A DNA stretch of 64,000 nt, taken from positions 186,001-250,000 of the forward strand of contig NZ_PCOZ01000005.1 of NCBI RefSeq assembly GCF_002979555.1, read 5' to 3'. The translations under genes were made by a program, and so were the position numbers. The stretch comes from Pseudomonas sp. MYb60 (lineage in GTDB: Bacteria > Pseudomonadota > Gammaproteobacteria > Pseudomonadales > Pseudomonadaceae). Within the stretch, counting starts at the first letter, position 1, and each line of letters starts with the position of its first letter. Positions 28,378 through 35,538 of the stretch are shown here, in pieces. The notes beneath the pieces were generated by a model, which was given only the letters and a program-made list of their open reading frames with translations, ran no database searches and was not told the origin of the DNA.

Positions 28378-29770
28378 AGAGTGTGGTCAGTTTTAAGGCC
28401 AGCGCCTTGGCTTGCAACGCCACGTCCGTGACCGCCGTGCTTTCCCACCACATGCCCCGCAAAGGTGGGCCCATGGCAAACAATCGCTGGCTGACCTGCC
28501 CCTGCGAATCCACCACAGCCCCTGACTTGTCCGCCGCAATCCCCAACGCCAATGGCCCAGGCTTGATCAACCCACGTTTGAGCAATTGCTGCGGCAACGG
28601 CCGGGCCACGCGGCGCCAGTCGTATTCGATGCCACTGGAATTGATCAACGCTGCGCCCGAGACCTGGCTCAGCACCTGCTCGCCTCGCGCACGCAAGCGA
28701 ATCGTCACGCCGTCGGCCGCCGGCTCCAGCCCCTTGAAGGACGCCGCCCGAATCCGCAATCGGCCCTCTGCGTGCAACCGCGCCACCAACTGCGCACTGA
28801 GCGGCGGTGAGCGGTGGTGATGGCTTTCCCACCACGGCCGCACATGCCGCACGAACTGACGTTTTTCGCGCTCGCTGGCCTGGCTCCACAACCGCGGGAT
28901 ATGCGCCCGCACCGTATCCAGCGGCGCTTGCCAGTCGACGCCCTCGGCCTGCGCGACCTGGCACTGACGCCGCAGCTCGCGCAACAACTGTCGGGGGCTG
29001 CGCAGCCGGTGGTCTTCGGCCAGGAAATCGACCCAGCCCGGCGGCTGTCGCCGAACATGGGGCAACAGGCCATGGCGCGAAAAAATATCGATGGGCCCGC
29101 GATGGCCGGCCAGTTCCAGGGACACCACGGCATCGACCATGGTCAGGCCTGAGCCGACGATCAGCACGGTGCCTTGCGGGTCGATAAGGGTCATGGCTTG
29201 CACGTCCCAAGGGTCGACGGCTGCGGCGTTCAAACCGCTGGACTCGGTCTGTGGTGTGCGTGCCGCCGGGAACATGCCGGTGGCCAGTACGGCACAGGCG
29301 CCCCTCAGTTGCTGGCCGTTGTCGAGGGTCAACAACGTGGCATCGTGCTGCACCTGCAGGTCGATCACTTCACCGCGAACATGCTCTAACGTGGACGCCG
29401 ACTGCACCTTGGCCTGCGCCAGCCGTTGCTGCGCATACAGGCCGAAAATGCCGCGCGGCGGGAACAGCTCACTGATCGGCACGTGCTGCTGGCCCGACTC
29501 CGGCCAGCCGCCAGCGCCGATGTAATCGGTGAGCCATTGGGTCAGGTCATCGGCGTTGTCCGGGTCGACGCTCATGCGCGCGGCATTGCCGTTCAACGTA
29601 TGGCCCAGCTCGACGGCGCTGTAGGCCTCGCCACGGCCCAGTTCGGCGCGCGGTTCGATCACCAGAATGTGTCGCTCGCCGGGCTGGCGCAGCAACTGCA
29701 CCGCCAGCATTGTGCCGCTTAGCCCGCCGCCGACGATCAAGACATCAGCGTTGCGGATGGAGTCAGTCAT
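28376..29770 (-). CDS. FAD/NAD(P)-binding protein (YdhS-like)
   Basis: 464-aa flavoprotein with an N-terminal Rossmann motif VLIVGGGLSGTML (residues 10-22), a second nucleotide-binding motif VLIVGSGLTMVDAV near residue 203, and the ARMSVDP stretch typical of the FAD_NAD_binding_9 group (E. coli YdhS-like). The reaction is unknown. It is the last gene of the minus-strand run beginning at the SfnB-family gene, 101 bp after the ligase fragment, and may belong to the sulfur cluster or be read separately. Confidence 0.8.
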   Translation of the reverse strand: MTDSIRNADVLIVGGGLSGTMLAVQLLRQPGERHILVIEPRAELGRGEAYSAVELGHTLNGNAARMSVDPDNADDLTQWLTDYIGAGGWPESGQQHVPISELFPPRGIFGLYAQQRLAQAKVQSASTLEHVRGEVIDLQVQHDATLLTLDNGQQLRGACAVLATGMFPAARTPQTESSGLNAAAVDPWDVQAMTLIDPQGTVLIVGSGLTMVDAVVSLELAGHRGPIDIFSRHGLLPHVRRQPPGWVDFLAEDHRLRSPRQLLRELRRQCQVAQAEGVDWQAPLDTVRAHIPRLWSQASEREKRQFVRHVRPWWESHHHRSPPLSAQLVARLHAEGRLRIRAASFKGLEPAADGVTIRLRARGEQVLSQVSGAALINSSGIEYDWRRVARPLPQQLLKRGLIKPGPLALGIAADKSGAVVDSQGQVSQRLFAMGPPLRGMWWESTAVTDVALQAKALALKLTTL

Positions 29771-29871
29771 GCAAGTTCGCCTTTACGGTTTATCCGAATA
29801 AATGTCATGCCCGATCATAGGCCCCAAACCCATGGATGGCGCGTCGAACAGTACCAAAGTAGGACGGTACC

Positions 29872-30555
29872 TCAGCGCTTGGCCGTGGCCCAGTCACATA
29901 ATCGGCGCCACGTGTCGAGGGGTGCAACTTCACGGCGGTCACGCTCGGCCGAAGCCGGGCTTTCGGGAAACGCCAGGCCTTGCCCGCTGCTGAGCCACTG
30001 TTCCAACAGCAGCGCCAGCGCGCCTCGACAGCCCGTCGTCTGGTCGCTCCACAGCGCGGTTTCCCCAACAGGTTGCCACCAGCGCGTCAGGTGGTCGGCC
30101 GGCTCCGCAGGGCCGAGCAGTTCGGCGAAATCCAGACGCTGGCCCGGCCAATGCGCGCCCTTGTACGTATAAACGTGCGTGGGTTGAATGCGTTCCAGTG
30201 ACTGAAGCAGGTCGTCGTCGGCCACCTCATCGGCCACGGTCAACACCTGGCCGCCGACTGACTGGGCGGCCAACGCCAGCAACAATAGATTAGGCTCGAA
30301 CACCCCGCTGAGCAGCAGCCGCGACACCTCGCTGAAACCGTGCTGGCGCAAACCATCGGCCACGCGCCCCACGTCCCTGGAGACGTCGATCCACCGCCAG
30401 GCATGCCACTGACCCTGGCGCTTGTGGCGCAAGGCCGTGTGCAGCGGCGTGGCTTGCGCCCAATGATGCAACTGCGCCAGGGCGGTGGGCGGGTAGTCGA
30501 GCCGTTCGGCGGGCCATTCCAGGACCCGTGGTTGTTCGAGTGCGTGCACGCTCAT
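29872..30555 (-). CDS. Shortened adenylate-forming enzyme-like protein
   Basis: 227 aa. Residues about 20-135 match the N-terminal part of AMP-binding acyl-CoA synthetases (ALRHKRQGQWHAWRWIDVSR, then LLLSGVFEPNLLLLALAAQS and GGQVLTVADEVADDDL). After that the ATP-binding loop (TSGTTG type) is missing, and a later stretch FPESPASAERDRREVAP resembles a region normally well downstream in full-length enzymes. The C-terminal ligase domain is absent. It is either a decayed remnant or a small repurposed protein. The frame is clean and the start ATG 30555 is plausible. Function unknown. Confidence 0.6.
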   Translation of the reverse strand: MSVHALEQPRVLEWPAERLDYPPTALAQLHHWAQATPLHTALRHKRQGQWHAWRWIDVSRDVGRVADGLRQHGFSEVSRLLLSGVFEPNLLLLALAAQSVGGQVLTVADEVADDDLLQSLERIQPTHVYTYKGAHWPGQRLDFAELLGPAEPADHLTRWWQPVGETALWSDQTTGCRGALALLLEQWLSSGQGLAFPESPASAERDRREVAPLDTWRRLCDWATAKR

Positions 30556-30596
30556 AGGGGTGAGTCTCCTATTCGATCAGACACTGCTGATCAACC

Positions 30597-30682
30597 TGTG
30601 GGAGGGGTTGATCCTGATGGCAGGGTGTCAGGTGCCCACCTTCTGCTGACCCACCGCTATGGGGGGCAAGCCCGTTTCCACC
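30597..30682. repeat. REPIN overlapping the 3' end of the monooxygenase gene
   Basis: The left arm GTGGGAGGGGTTGATCC is diverged; the right arm CTGACCCACCGCTATGGGGG with GCAAGCCCGTTTCCAC is a good REP. The stop codon of the LLM gene (30628-30630) lies inside the unit, so the last 17 or so codons are repeat-derived. Confidence 0.8.
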
Positions 30683-32064
30683 TTGGAATGACGCAAGGTC
30701 GATAAATCGCGATAGCTGGCACCAGGGTGGTTGGCACCCAGGCGAGCGCCGTCGCCGAACAGCTTCTCGCGCAACGTGCCCTGGGCATATTCGGTCTTGT
30801 ACACGCCGCGCTTCTGCAATTCCGGCACCAGCCATTCCACGGCGTCGACAAAGGTTTCATGGGTCAGCGCATACGCCAGGTTGAAGCCGTCCACGTCGGT
30901 CTCTTCCACCCACTCCTGCAACAGGTCGGCCACGGTTTCCGGGCCGCCGACGAACAGCGGGCCAAAGCCGCCGATGCCAACCCATTCCGCCAGTTCATTG
31001 GGCGTCCAGACCTTGTTCGGGTCCGCCGTGGAGAAGGCCTCCACCGCCGATTGGATGGCATTGGTGTGCACATGCTTGAGCGGCTCGTCGGGCTTGAACT
31101 GGCTGAAGTCGATGCCGGTCCAGCCGGAGATCAGCGCCATGGCGCCTTCGTAGCTGACGTAGGATTTGTAATCGTCGAACTTGGCCTTGGCCTTCGCGTC
31201 AGTTTCGTCAACGATCACCGTCTGCAGGTTAAAGATCAGGATTTTCTTCGGGTCCCGCCCAGCCTCGGCGGCACGCCGGCGGATGTCGGCCACGGTCTTT
31301 TTCAGCAGCACCTTGGAGGGCGCAGCGACGAACACACACTCGGCCTGCTCGGCAGCAAACTGCTTGCCCCGGCTGGACGCCCCGGCCTGATACAGCACCG
31401 GCGTTCGCTGCGGCGACGGCTCGCACAGGTGAATGCCGGGCACCTGGAAGTGTGTGCCGACGTGCTGGATCTCGTGGATCTTGCTCGGGTCGCTGAACAC
31501 CCGGCGCTCGCGGTCACGCAGCACGGCGCCCTCCTCCCAGCTGCCTTCCCAGAGTTTGTAGCAAACCTCCAGGTATTCCTCGGCGTAGTCATAGCGCGCA
31601 TCGTGTTCGGTCTGGGCCTTCTGGCCGAGGTTCTTGGCGCCGCTTTCCAGATAGGACGTGACGATGTTCCAGCCAATGCGGCCCTTCGTCAGATGGTCCA
31701 GGGTCGAGAGCCGGCGCGCGAAGGGGTACGGGTGCTCAAACGACAACGAAGCCGTGAGCCCGAAGCCCAGGTGCTCGGTCACCAGTGCCATCGGCGCGAT
31801 CAGCGACAACGGATCGTTGACCGGCACCTGTGTGGCCTGGCGAATCGCGGCATCGCCGCTGCCGTTGTACACGTCATAGATGCCCAGGACGTCGGCGATG
31901 AACAGCCCGTCGAACTTGCCGCGTTCAAGGATTTTAGCCAGGTCTGTCCAGTATTCGAGGTCCTTGTACTGCCATGAACGGTCACGCGGGTGAGCCCACA
32001 GGCCGGGGGATTGGTGGCCGACGCAGTTCATGTCGAAAGCGTTCAAGCGAATTTCACGGGACAT
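30628..32064 (-). CDS. LLM-class FMN-dependent monooxygenase (NtaA/DszA family)
   Basis: 478-aa TIM-barrel monooxygenase using reduced flavin from a partner reductase. Motifs GKFDGLFIADVLG, RRLSTLDHLTKGRIGWNIVTS and TPVLYQAGASSRGKQFAAE are typical of the nitrilotriacetate / dibenzothiophene-sulfone / SfnG-like monooxygenases. Beside SfnB-family genes it probably oxidises an organosulfur compound to release sulfite. It overlaps the 108-aa gene by one base (TGATG). Oddity: the C-terminal tail after about residue 461 (VETGLPPIAVGQQKVGT) is encoded by a REPIN; the peptide GLPPIAVGQ is also encoded by the unrelated REPIN at position 3-45. Confidence 0.88.
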   Translation of the reverse strand: MSREIRLNAFDMNCVGHQSPGLWAHPRDRSWQYKDLEYWTDLAKILERGKFDGLFIADVLGIYDVYNGSGDAAIRQATQVPVNDPLSLIAPMALVTEHLGFGLTASLSFEHPYPFARRLSTLDHLTKGRIGWNIVTSYLESGAKNLGQKAQTEHDARYDYAEEYLEVCYKLWEGSWEEGAVLRDRERRVFSDPSKIHEIQHVGTHFQVPGIHLCEPSPQRTPVLYQAGASSRGKQFAAEQAECVFVAAPSKVLLKKTVADIRRRAAEAGRDPKKILIFNLQTVIVDETDAKAKAKFDDYKSYVSYEGAMALISGWTGIDFSQFKPDEPLKHVHTNAIQSAVEAFSTADPNKVWTPNELAEWVGIGGFGPLFVGGPETVADLLQEWVEETDVDGFNLAYALTHETFVDAVEWLVPELQKRGVYKTEYAQGTLREKLFGDGARLGANHPGASYRDLSTLRHSKVETGLPPIAVGQQKVGT

Positions 32065-32390
32065 CAGAGCACTCCGTTGAGGTGGTAGTTGCCGACGGTC
32101 CGGTATTTGGCGCGCAGCGGGTCATTGAGGGTCGAGGGCAGTGCGGTGCGTTGGCCGGTCAGTTCGAATTCGGCGTTGCTCGCCGCGATCAGCGCTTCGG
32201 CAGCAGCAATCTGCGCTTCGGTGGCGGCCACTGGGCTGGGGTGGGTGTCAGCCCGCTCCAGCAAGGCGTCGGCCACGTCGATGCGAATCTGCAAGTCGCC
32301 GAAGCGGCTGATCACGTAAGGGTCATCGCTGCTGCCGACATGGCGGCGGGTGCTGTCCAGCAGTTGGCGTGCAAGGTTCAATGCGGTCAT
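32064..32390 (-). CDS. Stand-alone C-terminal fragment of SfnB/DszC-like protein
   Basis: 108-aa helical protein. Its ending DPLRAKYRTVGNYHLNGVL matches the ending of the adjacent SfnB-family protein (DPARWKYHLIGNFVLNGVK), and the upstream helices (AEALIAASNAEFELTGQRTA) align with the last helical bundle of the acyl-CoA dehydrogenase fold. It lacks any flavin or substrate domain. It starts 13 bp after the SfnB-family stop and overlaps the monooxygenase start, so it is co-translated and kept intact. It may be a helper subunit or a duplication remnant. Confidence 0.65.
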   Translation of the reverse strand: MTALNLARQLLDSTRRHVGSSDDPYVISRFGDLQIRIDVADALLERADTHPSPVAATEAQIAAAEALIAASNAEFELTGQRTALPSTLNDPLRAKYRTVGNYHLNGVL

Positions 32391-32403
32391 GGCGTACGGT
32401 TCC

Positions 32404-33600
32404 TCAGTTCCAGGCGTGGCGCGCAGGCTTCACGCCGTTGAGCACGAAGTTGCCGATCAGGTGGTATTTCCAGCGCGCCGGGTCGTGCAGGGTGTGGGTA
32501 CGGGCGTTGCGCCAGAAACGGTCGAGGTTGTGCTTGCCGGTGACCGAGCGGGTGCCGGCCAACTCGAACAATTTGCTGCTGGCGAGCAAGGCGGTTTCGG
32601 CCGACAGCACCTTGGCCTGGGCAACGACCAGCGAGGCGTGGGCGACGGTGTCTTCACTCGGCTCGGCGAGGGCCTGGTCCACCGCTTTACCGGCCTTGGC
32701 CAGGATCGCCTCGGTGCCGTGCACGCGCCATTCCAGATCGCCGATGGCGGCGATGGTGAACGGGTCTTGCCAGCCGTGATCCTGCTGGCTGTCGATCCAG
32801 GGCCGTGCTTGACGCGCAAAGCGCTTGGCTTGTTCAAGGGCGCCGAGGGCGATGCCGGTGTCGACGGCGGCCTGGATGATCTGCGAGATCGGGCCGTTGG
32901 CGGTGGGTTGGTCGAACGCCTGGTGCGCCGGGATCACCGCGTTCAGCGGCACGCTGACACCGTCGAGGATCACGCCGCCACTGGCGGTGGTGCGCTGGCC
33001 GAAACCGTCCCAGCTGTCGATCACGCTCAAGCCATGGGCATCGCGCTCGACGAAGGCGATAAACGCCTGGTCCTTTTCGTTGTTGCCCACCGTGGGCACG
33101 ATATGGGCGAACAACGCGCCGGTGCAGTAGAACTTCTCGCCGTTGATGCGCGCAGTGTCGCCATGCAAGCGGATCTGCGTGTCGAAGGTGCCGGCGTTTT
33201 TGCTCTTTGCCTCAGAAAAAGCGTTGCCAAAGCGATAGCCCGCCAACACCTTGCCGAAGTAGTGGCGTTTTTGTTCTTCGGTGGCGGTCTGCAGCAGGAT
33301 GTCCACCACGCCCAAATGGTTCTGCGGGATCTGCCCCAGTGACGGGTCGGCGGCGGAGATGAGTTTGATCACCTCGGCCACCGTCACATAGGACACCTCG
33401 GCACCGCCGTAGGCTTTGGGCACGGTGATGCCCCAGAGGCCGCTGGCGGAGAATTCGTCGAGTTCGGCCACTGGCAGGCGCCGCTCACGGTCACGCTCAC
33501 TGGCTTCGACAGCAAAGCGTGCGGCCAGGCGAGTGGCGACCTCGATGGCTTCCGCGTCCGAGAGGATGATATGGGCAGGGTGTTGAGGGTGGGCTGACAT
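32404..33600 (-). CDS. SfnB-family sulfur acquisition oxidoreductase
   Basis: 398-aa flavoprotein with acyl-CoA-dehydrogenase fold, of the SfnB/DszC/MsuC group that takes part in sulfone and sulfonate use when sulfate is scarce. The N-terminal helical domain (LPVAELDEFSASGLWGITVP), middle beta domain (FGNAFSEAKSKN, INGEKFYCTGALFAHIVP) and C-terminal bundle are complete. The gene is first in a minus-strand operon with the 108-aa protein and the LLM monooxygenase. A sigma-54-type promoter lies 38-53 bp upstream, which fits SfnR-type control known from P. putida. No sfnR gene is in the window. Confidence 0.87.
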   Translation of the reverse strand: MSAHPQHPAHIILSDAEAIEVATRLAARFAVEASERDRERRLPVAELDEFSASGLWGITVPKAYGGAEVSYVTVAEVIKLISAADPSLGQIPQNHLGVVDILLQTATEEQKRHYFGKVLAGYRFGNAFSEAKSKNAGTFDTQIRLHGDTARINGEKFYCTGALFAHIVPTVGNNEKDQAFIAFVERDAHGLSVIDSWDGFGQRTTASGGVILDGVSVPLNAVIPAHQAFDQPTANGPISQIIQAAVDTGIALGALEQAKRFARQARPWIDSQQDHGWQDPFTIAAIGDLEWRVHGTEAILAKAGKAVDQALAEPSEDTVAHASLVVAQAKVLSAETALLASSKLFELAGTRSVTGKHNLDRFWRNARTHTLHDPARWKYHLIGNFVLNGVKPARHAWN

Positions 33601-33637
33601 GGGCCGACTCCAGGCTCCGAGGGGATAACGGAGTGTT

Positions 33638-33653
33638 TGCAGGAGTCGTGCCT
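33638..33653 (-). promoter_or_regulatory. Sigma-54 promoter of the sulfur cluster
   Basis: On the minus strand AGGCACGACTCCTGCA matches the -24/-12 consensus TGGCACG-N4-TTGCW with exact spacing: GGCACG, six bases to the GC of TGCA. Transcription would start near 33627, about 27 nt before the SfnB-family ATG. Confidence 0.65.
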
Positions 33654-33672
33654 GAACGTAATCATCATTAAA

Positions 33673-33689
33673 ATCAGCACGTTGCTGAT
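33673..33689. promoter_or_regulatory. Palindrome upstream of the sigma-54 promoter
   Basis: ATCAGCA-CGT-TGCTGAT: perfect 7-bp arms with a 3-bp spacer, centred about 28 bp upstream of the -24 element (about -54 from the predicted start). It is a candidate binding site for an enhancer-binding activator or another regulator such as the upstream HTH-cupin protein. Confidence 0.5.
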
Positions 33690-33753
33690 AAATTTGCGGT
33701 GACGGGCGGTTTTAATCCAGCAAAGTGTCGATCCACTGTTGCCGGGCGAACAG

Positions 33754-34317
33754 TTAGATCACCACGTTGCGAATAAAGCGCACGGCCACGTCAGCGTCAT
33801 TGCGATAGATATGGTGCTGATGGCTGGCGAACATGAAGAACTCGCCGGCACCAATGACATTTTCCACACCCGCCACCACCAGGGTCAGGCTGCCTTCGAA
33901 CACAAACAGTTGCTCACTCCACCCTTCCAGGTCGGGGTCGGGGCAATAGCGGTCACCGGGTTCCAGGCGCCACTCCCACAGTTCCACTTCACGACGCGCG
34001 CTGGCCTTGGCGAGCAAAACCGCCTTGCTGCCGTCAATTTCCCCCGCCCAGGCCAGTTCGTTGATGCGGCTGTGGTCGCGCACCTCAGGCGCCTGGATCA
34101 GGTCGCTGAACGCCACATCGAGTGCTTCGGCAACGCGGTCGAGGGTGGACAGGCTGACGTTCTTCTCCCCCGCCTCGATGGCCACCAGCATGCGCCGGCT
34201 GACCCCGGATTTTTCCGAGAGTGCGGTCTGGCTCAGGTCGGCGGCGTGACGCAGACGACGAACGTTCTGGCTGACGTGCTGCAGGACCGAAGCGCGTTGT
34301 GGATTTTCTTTGTGCAC
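33754..34317 (-). CDS. HTH-XRE regulator with C-terminal cupin domain
   Basis: About 187 aa. An N-terminal XRE-type helix-turn-helix (LRHAADLSQTALSEKSGVSR and LVAIEAGEKNVSLSTL) is followed by a small cupin barrel (LEPGDRYCPDPDLEG, FVFEGSLTLVV, FFMFASHQHHIYRND). Such proteins repress nearby genes in response to a small ligand. The start is uncertain: GTG 34317 (MHKENPQR) or TTG 34329; neither has a strong Shine-Dalgarno. It is divergent from a DMT exporter gene, with a palindrome between them, and lies upstream of the sulfur cluster. Confidence 0.82.
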   Translation of the reverse strand: MHKENPQRASVLQHVSQNVRRLRHAADLSQTALSEKSGVSRRMLVAIEAGEKNVSLSTLDRVAEALDVAFSDLIQAPEVRDHSRINELAWAGEIDGSKAVLLAKASARREVELWEWRLEPGDRYCPDPDLEGWSEQLFVFEGSLTLVVAGVENVIGAGEFFMFASHQHHIYRNDADVAVRFIRNVVI

Positions 34318-34342
34318 TATATTGCTCAATGGGTGGGTGTGC

Positions 34343-34354
34343 GCAGTATACTGC
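34343..34354. promoter_or_regulatory. Palindromic operator between HTH-cupin and DMT genes
   Basis: GCAGTATACTGC is a perfect 12-bp palindrome 26 bp upstream of the regulator start and 55 bp upstream of the transporter start. It contains TATACT, a good -10 hexamer, on both strands, so a bound repressor would block both promoters. Confidence 0.5.
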
Positions 34355-34409
34355 CCAGCGTGCGGCGCATTGTGCGGTCCGTACCCTTCCCTTGCAAGAC
34401 CGAGCCGCC

Positions 34410-35345
34410 ATGACCACCTCCACCTCCCCTTCGCGATTCAACCGTTTCAGCAAAGCCGAATGCATCCTGGTGGTCATCACCATGATCTGGGGCGGTACCT
34501 TTTTGCTGGTGCAGCACGCCATGAGCGTCAGCGGCCCGATGTTTTTCGTGGGCCTACGCTTCGCCGCGGCCACGCTTGTCGTGGGCTTCTTTTCCCTGCG
34601 GACCCTGCGCGACCTGACCCTGTTCGAATTCAAGGCCGGGGTGTTTATCGGCGTTGCGATCATGTTTGGTTACGGTTTGCAGACCATCGGCCTGCAAACC
34701 ATCCTGAGCAGCCAGTCGGCGTTTATCACCGCGCTATACGTGCCTTTCGTGCCACTGCTGCAATGGCTGGTGCTGGGGCGCCGTCCGGGGTTGATGCCGA
34801 GCATTGGCATCATGCTGGCGTTTGCCGGGCTGATGCTGCTGACCGGGCCGGCGGGCGCTTCGCTGAATTTCAGTCCCGGTGAAATCGCCACCCTGATTGG
34901 TGCGATCGCCATAGCGGCTGAAATCATCTTGATCGGCGCCTATGCCGGGCAAGTGGATGTACGTCGGGTAACCGTGGTGCAGTTGGCCACCGCGTCGGTG
35001 CTGTCGTTCATGATGGTGGTGCCGATGGGCGAGGCGCTGCCGGGGTTCTCCTGGCTGCTGCTGTTCAGCGCGGTGGGGTTGGGCTTGACCAGCGCGGTGA
35101 TCCAGGTCGCGATGAACTGGGCGCAACAGAGCGTTTCGCCGACCCGGGCCACGTTGATCTACGCCGGCGAACCGGTCTGGGCAGGCGTGGTTGGGCGAAT
35201 TGCCGGGGAGCGTTTCCCGCCGATTGCGATGCTGGGGGCGGCGTTGATTGTGGTGGCGGTGATTGTGAGTGAGATGAAGACCAAGAGGCAGAAGGCGGTT
35301 GAACTGGAGAATGAGTTGGAACGTCAGGGGGTAAAATCCCAGTGA
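34410..35345 (+). CDS. DMT-superfamily transporter (EamA)
   Basis: 311-aa inner-membrane protein with ten predicted helices in two EamA repeats; the first repeat has MIWGGTFLLVQHAMSVSGP and the second ends TLIYAGEPVWAGVVGRIAGE, both typical of drug/metabolite exporters. Start ATG 34410 (MTTSTSPSRF); the frame from 34299 overlaps the regulator and is unlikely. It is divergent from the HTH-cupin regulator, which probably controls it. Substrate unknown, likely an amino acid or small metabolite. Confidence 0.87.
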   Translation: MTTSTSPSRFNRFSKAECILVVITMIWGGTFLLVQHAMSVSGPMFFVGLRFAAATLVVGFFSLRTLRDLTLFEFKAGVFIGVAIMFGYGLQTIGLQTILSSQSAFITALYVPFVPLLQWLVLGRRPGLMPSIGIMLAFAGLMLLTGPAGASLNFSPGEIATLIGAIAIAAEIILIGAYAGQVDVRRVTVVQLATASVLSFMMVVPMGEALPGFSWLLLFSAVGLGLTSAVIQVAMNWAQQSVSPTRATLIYAGEPVWAGVVGRIAGERFPPIAMLGAALIVVAVIVSEMKTKRQKAVELENELERQGVKSQ

Positions 35346-35357
35346 TGCGTCGCCTTT

Positions 35358-35391
35358 GACCTCGCTATCGCGGGCAAGCCCGGCGCCCACA
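35358..35391. repeat. Single REP element
   Basis: TGACCTCGCTATCGCGGGCA followed by AGCCCGGCGCCCAC, one REP arm in reverse orientation just after the DMT gene. No partner arm was seen nearby. Confidence 0.7.
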
Positions 35392-35479
35392 GGGGCCGCA
35401 TTCCAACATTGGCCTGGTTGCAAGCGTGCTAAATGGGAGCTTTCGGCTTACTTTGTAGGATCCTGCCACATCTTGCCGT

Positions 35480-35508
35480 TTGGTGATCGAGAAAGCGGCA
35501 CGTATGAT
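35480..35508 (+). promoter_or_regulatory. Sigma-70 promoter of the mrp operon
   Basis: TTGGTG (35480-35485) and TATGAT (35503-35508) with a 17-bp spacer; predicted start near 35515, about 24 nt before the mrpA ATG. Confidence 0.6.
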
Positions 35509-35538
35509 GCATCCCAAACTCCCGCAGATTAGAAGCCT

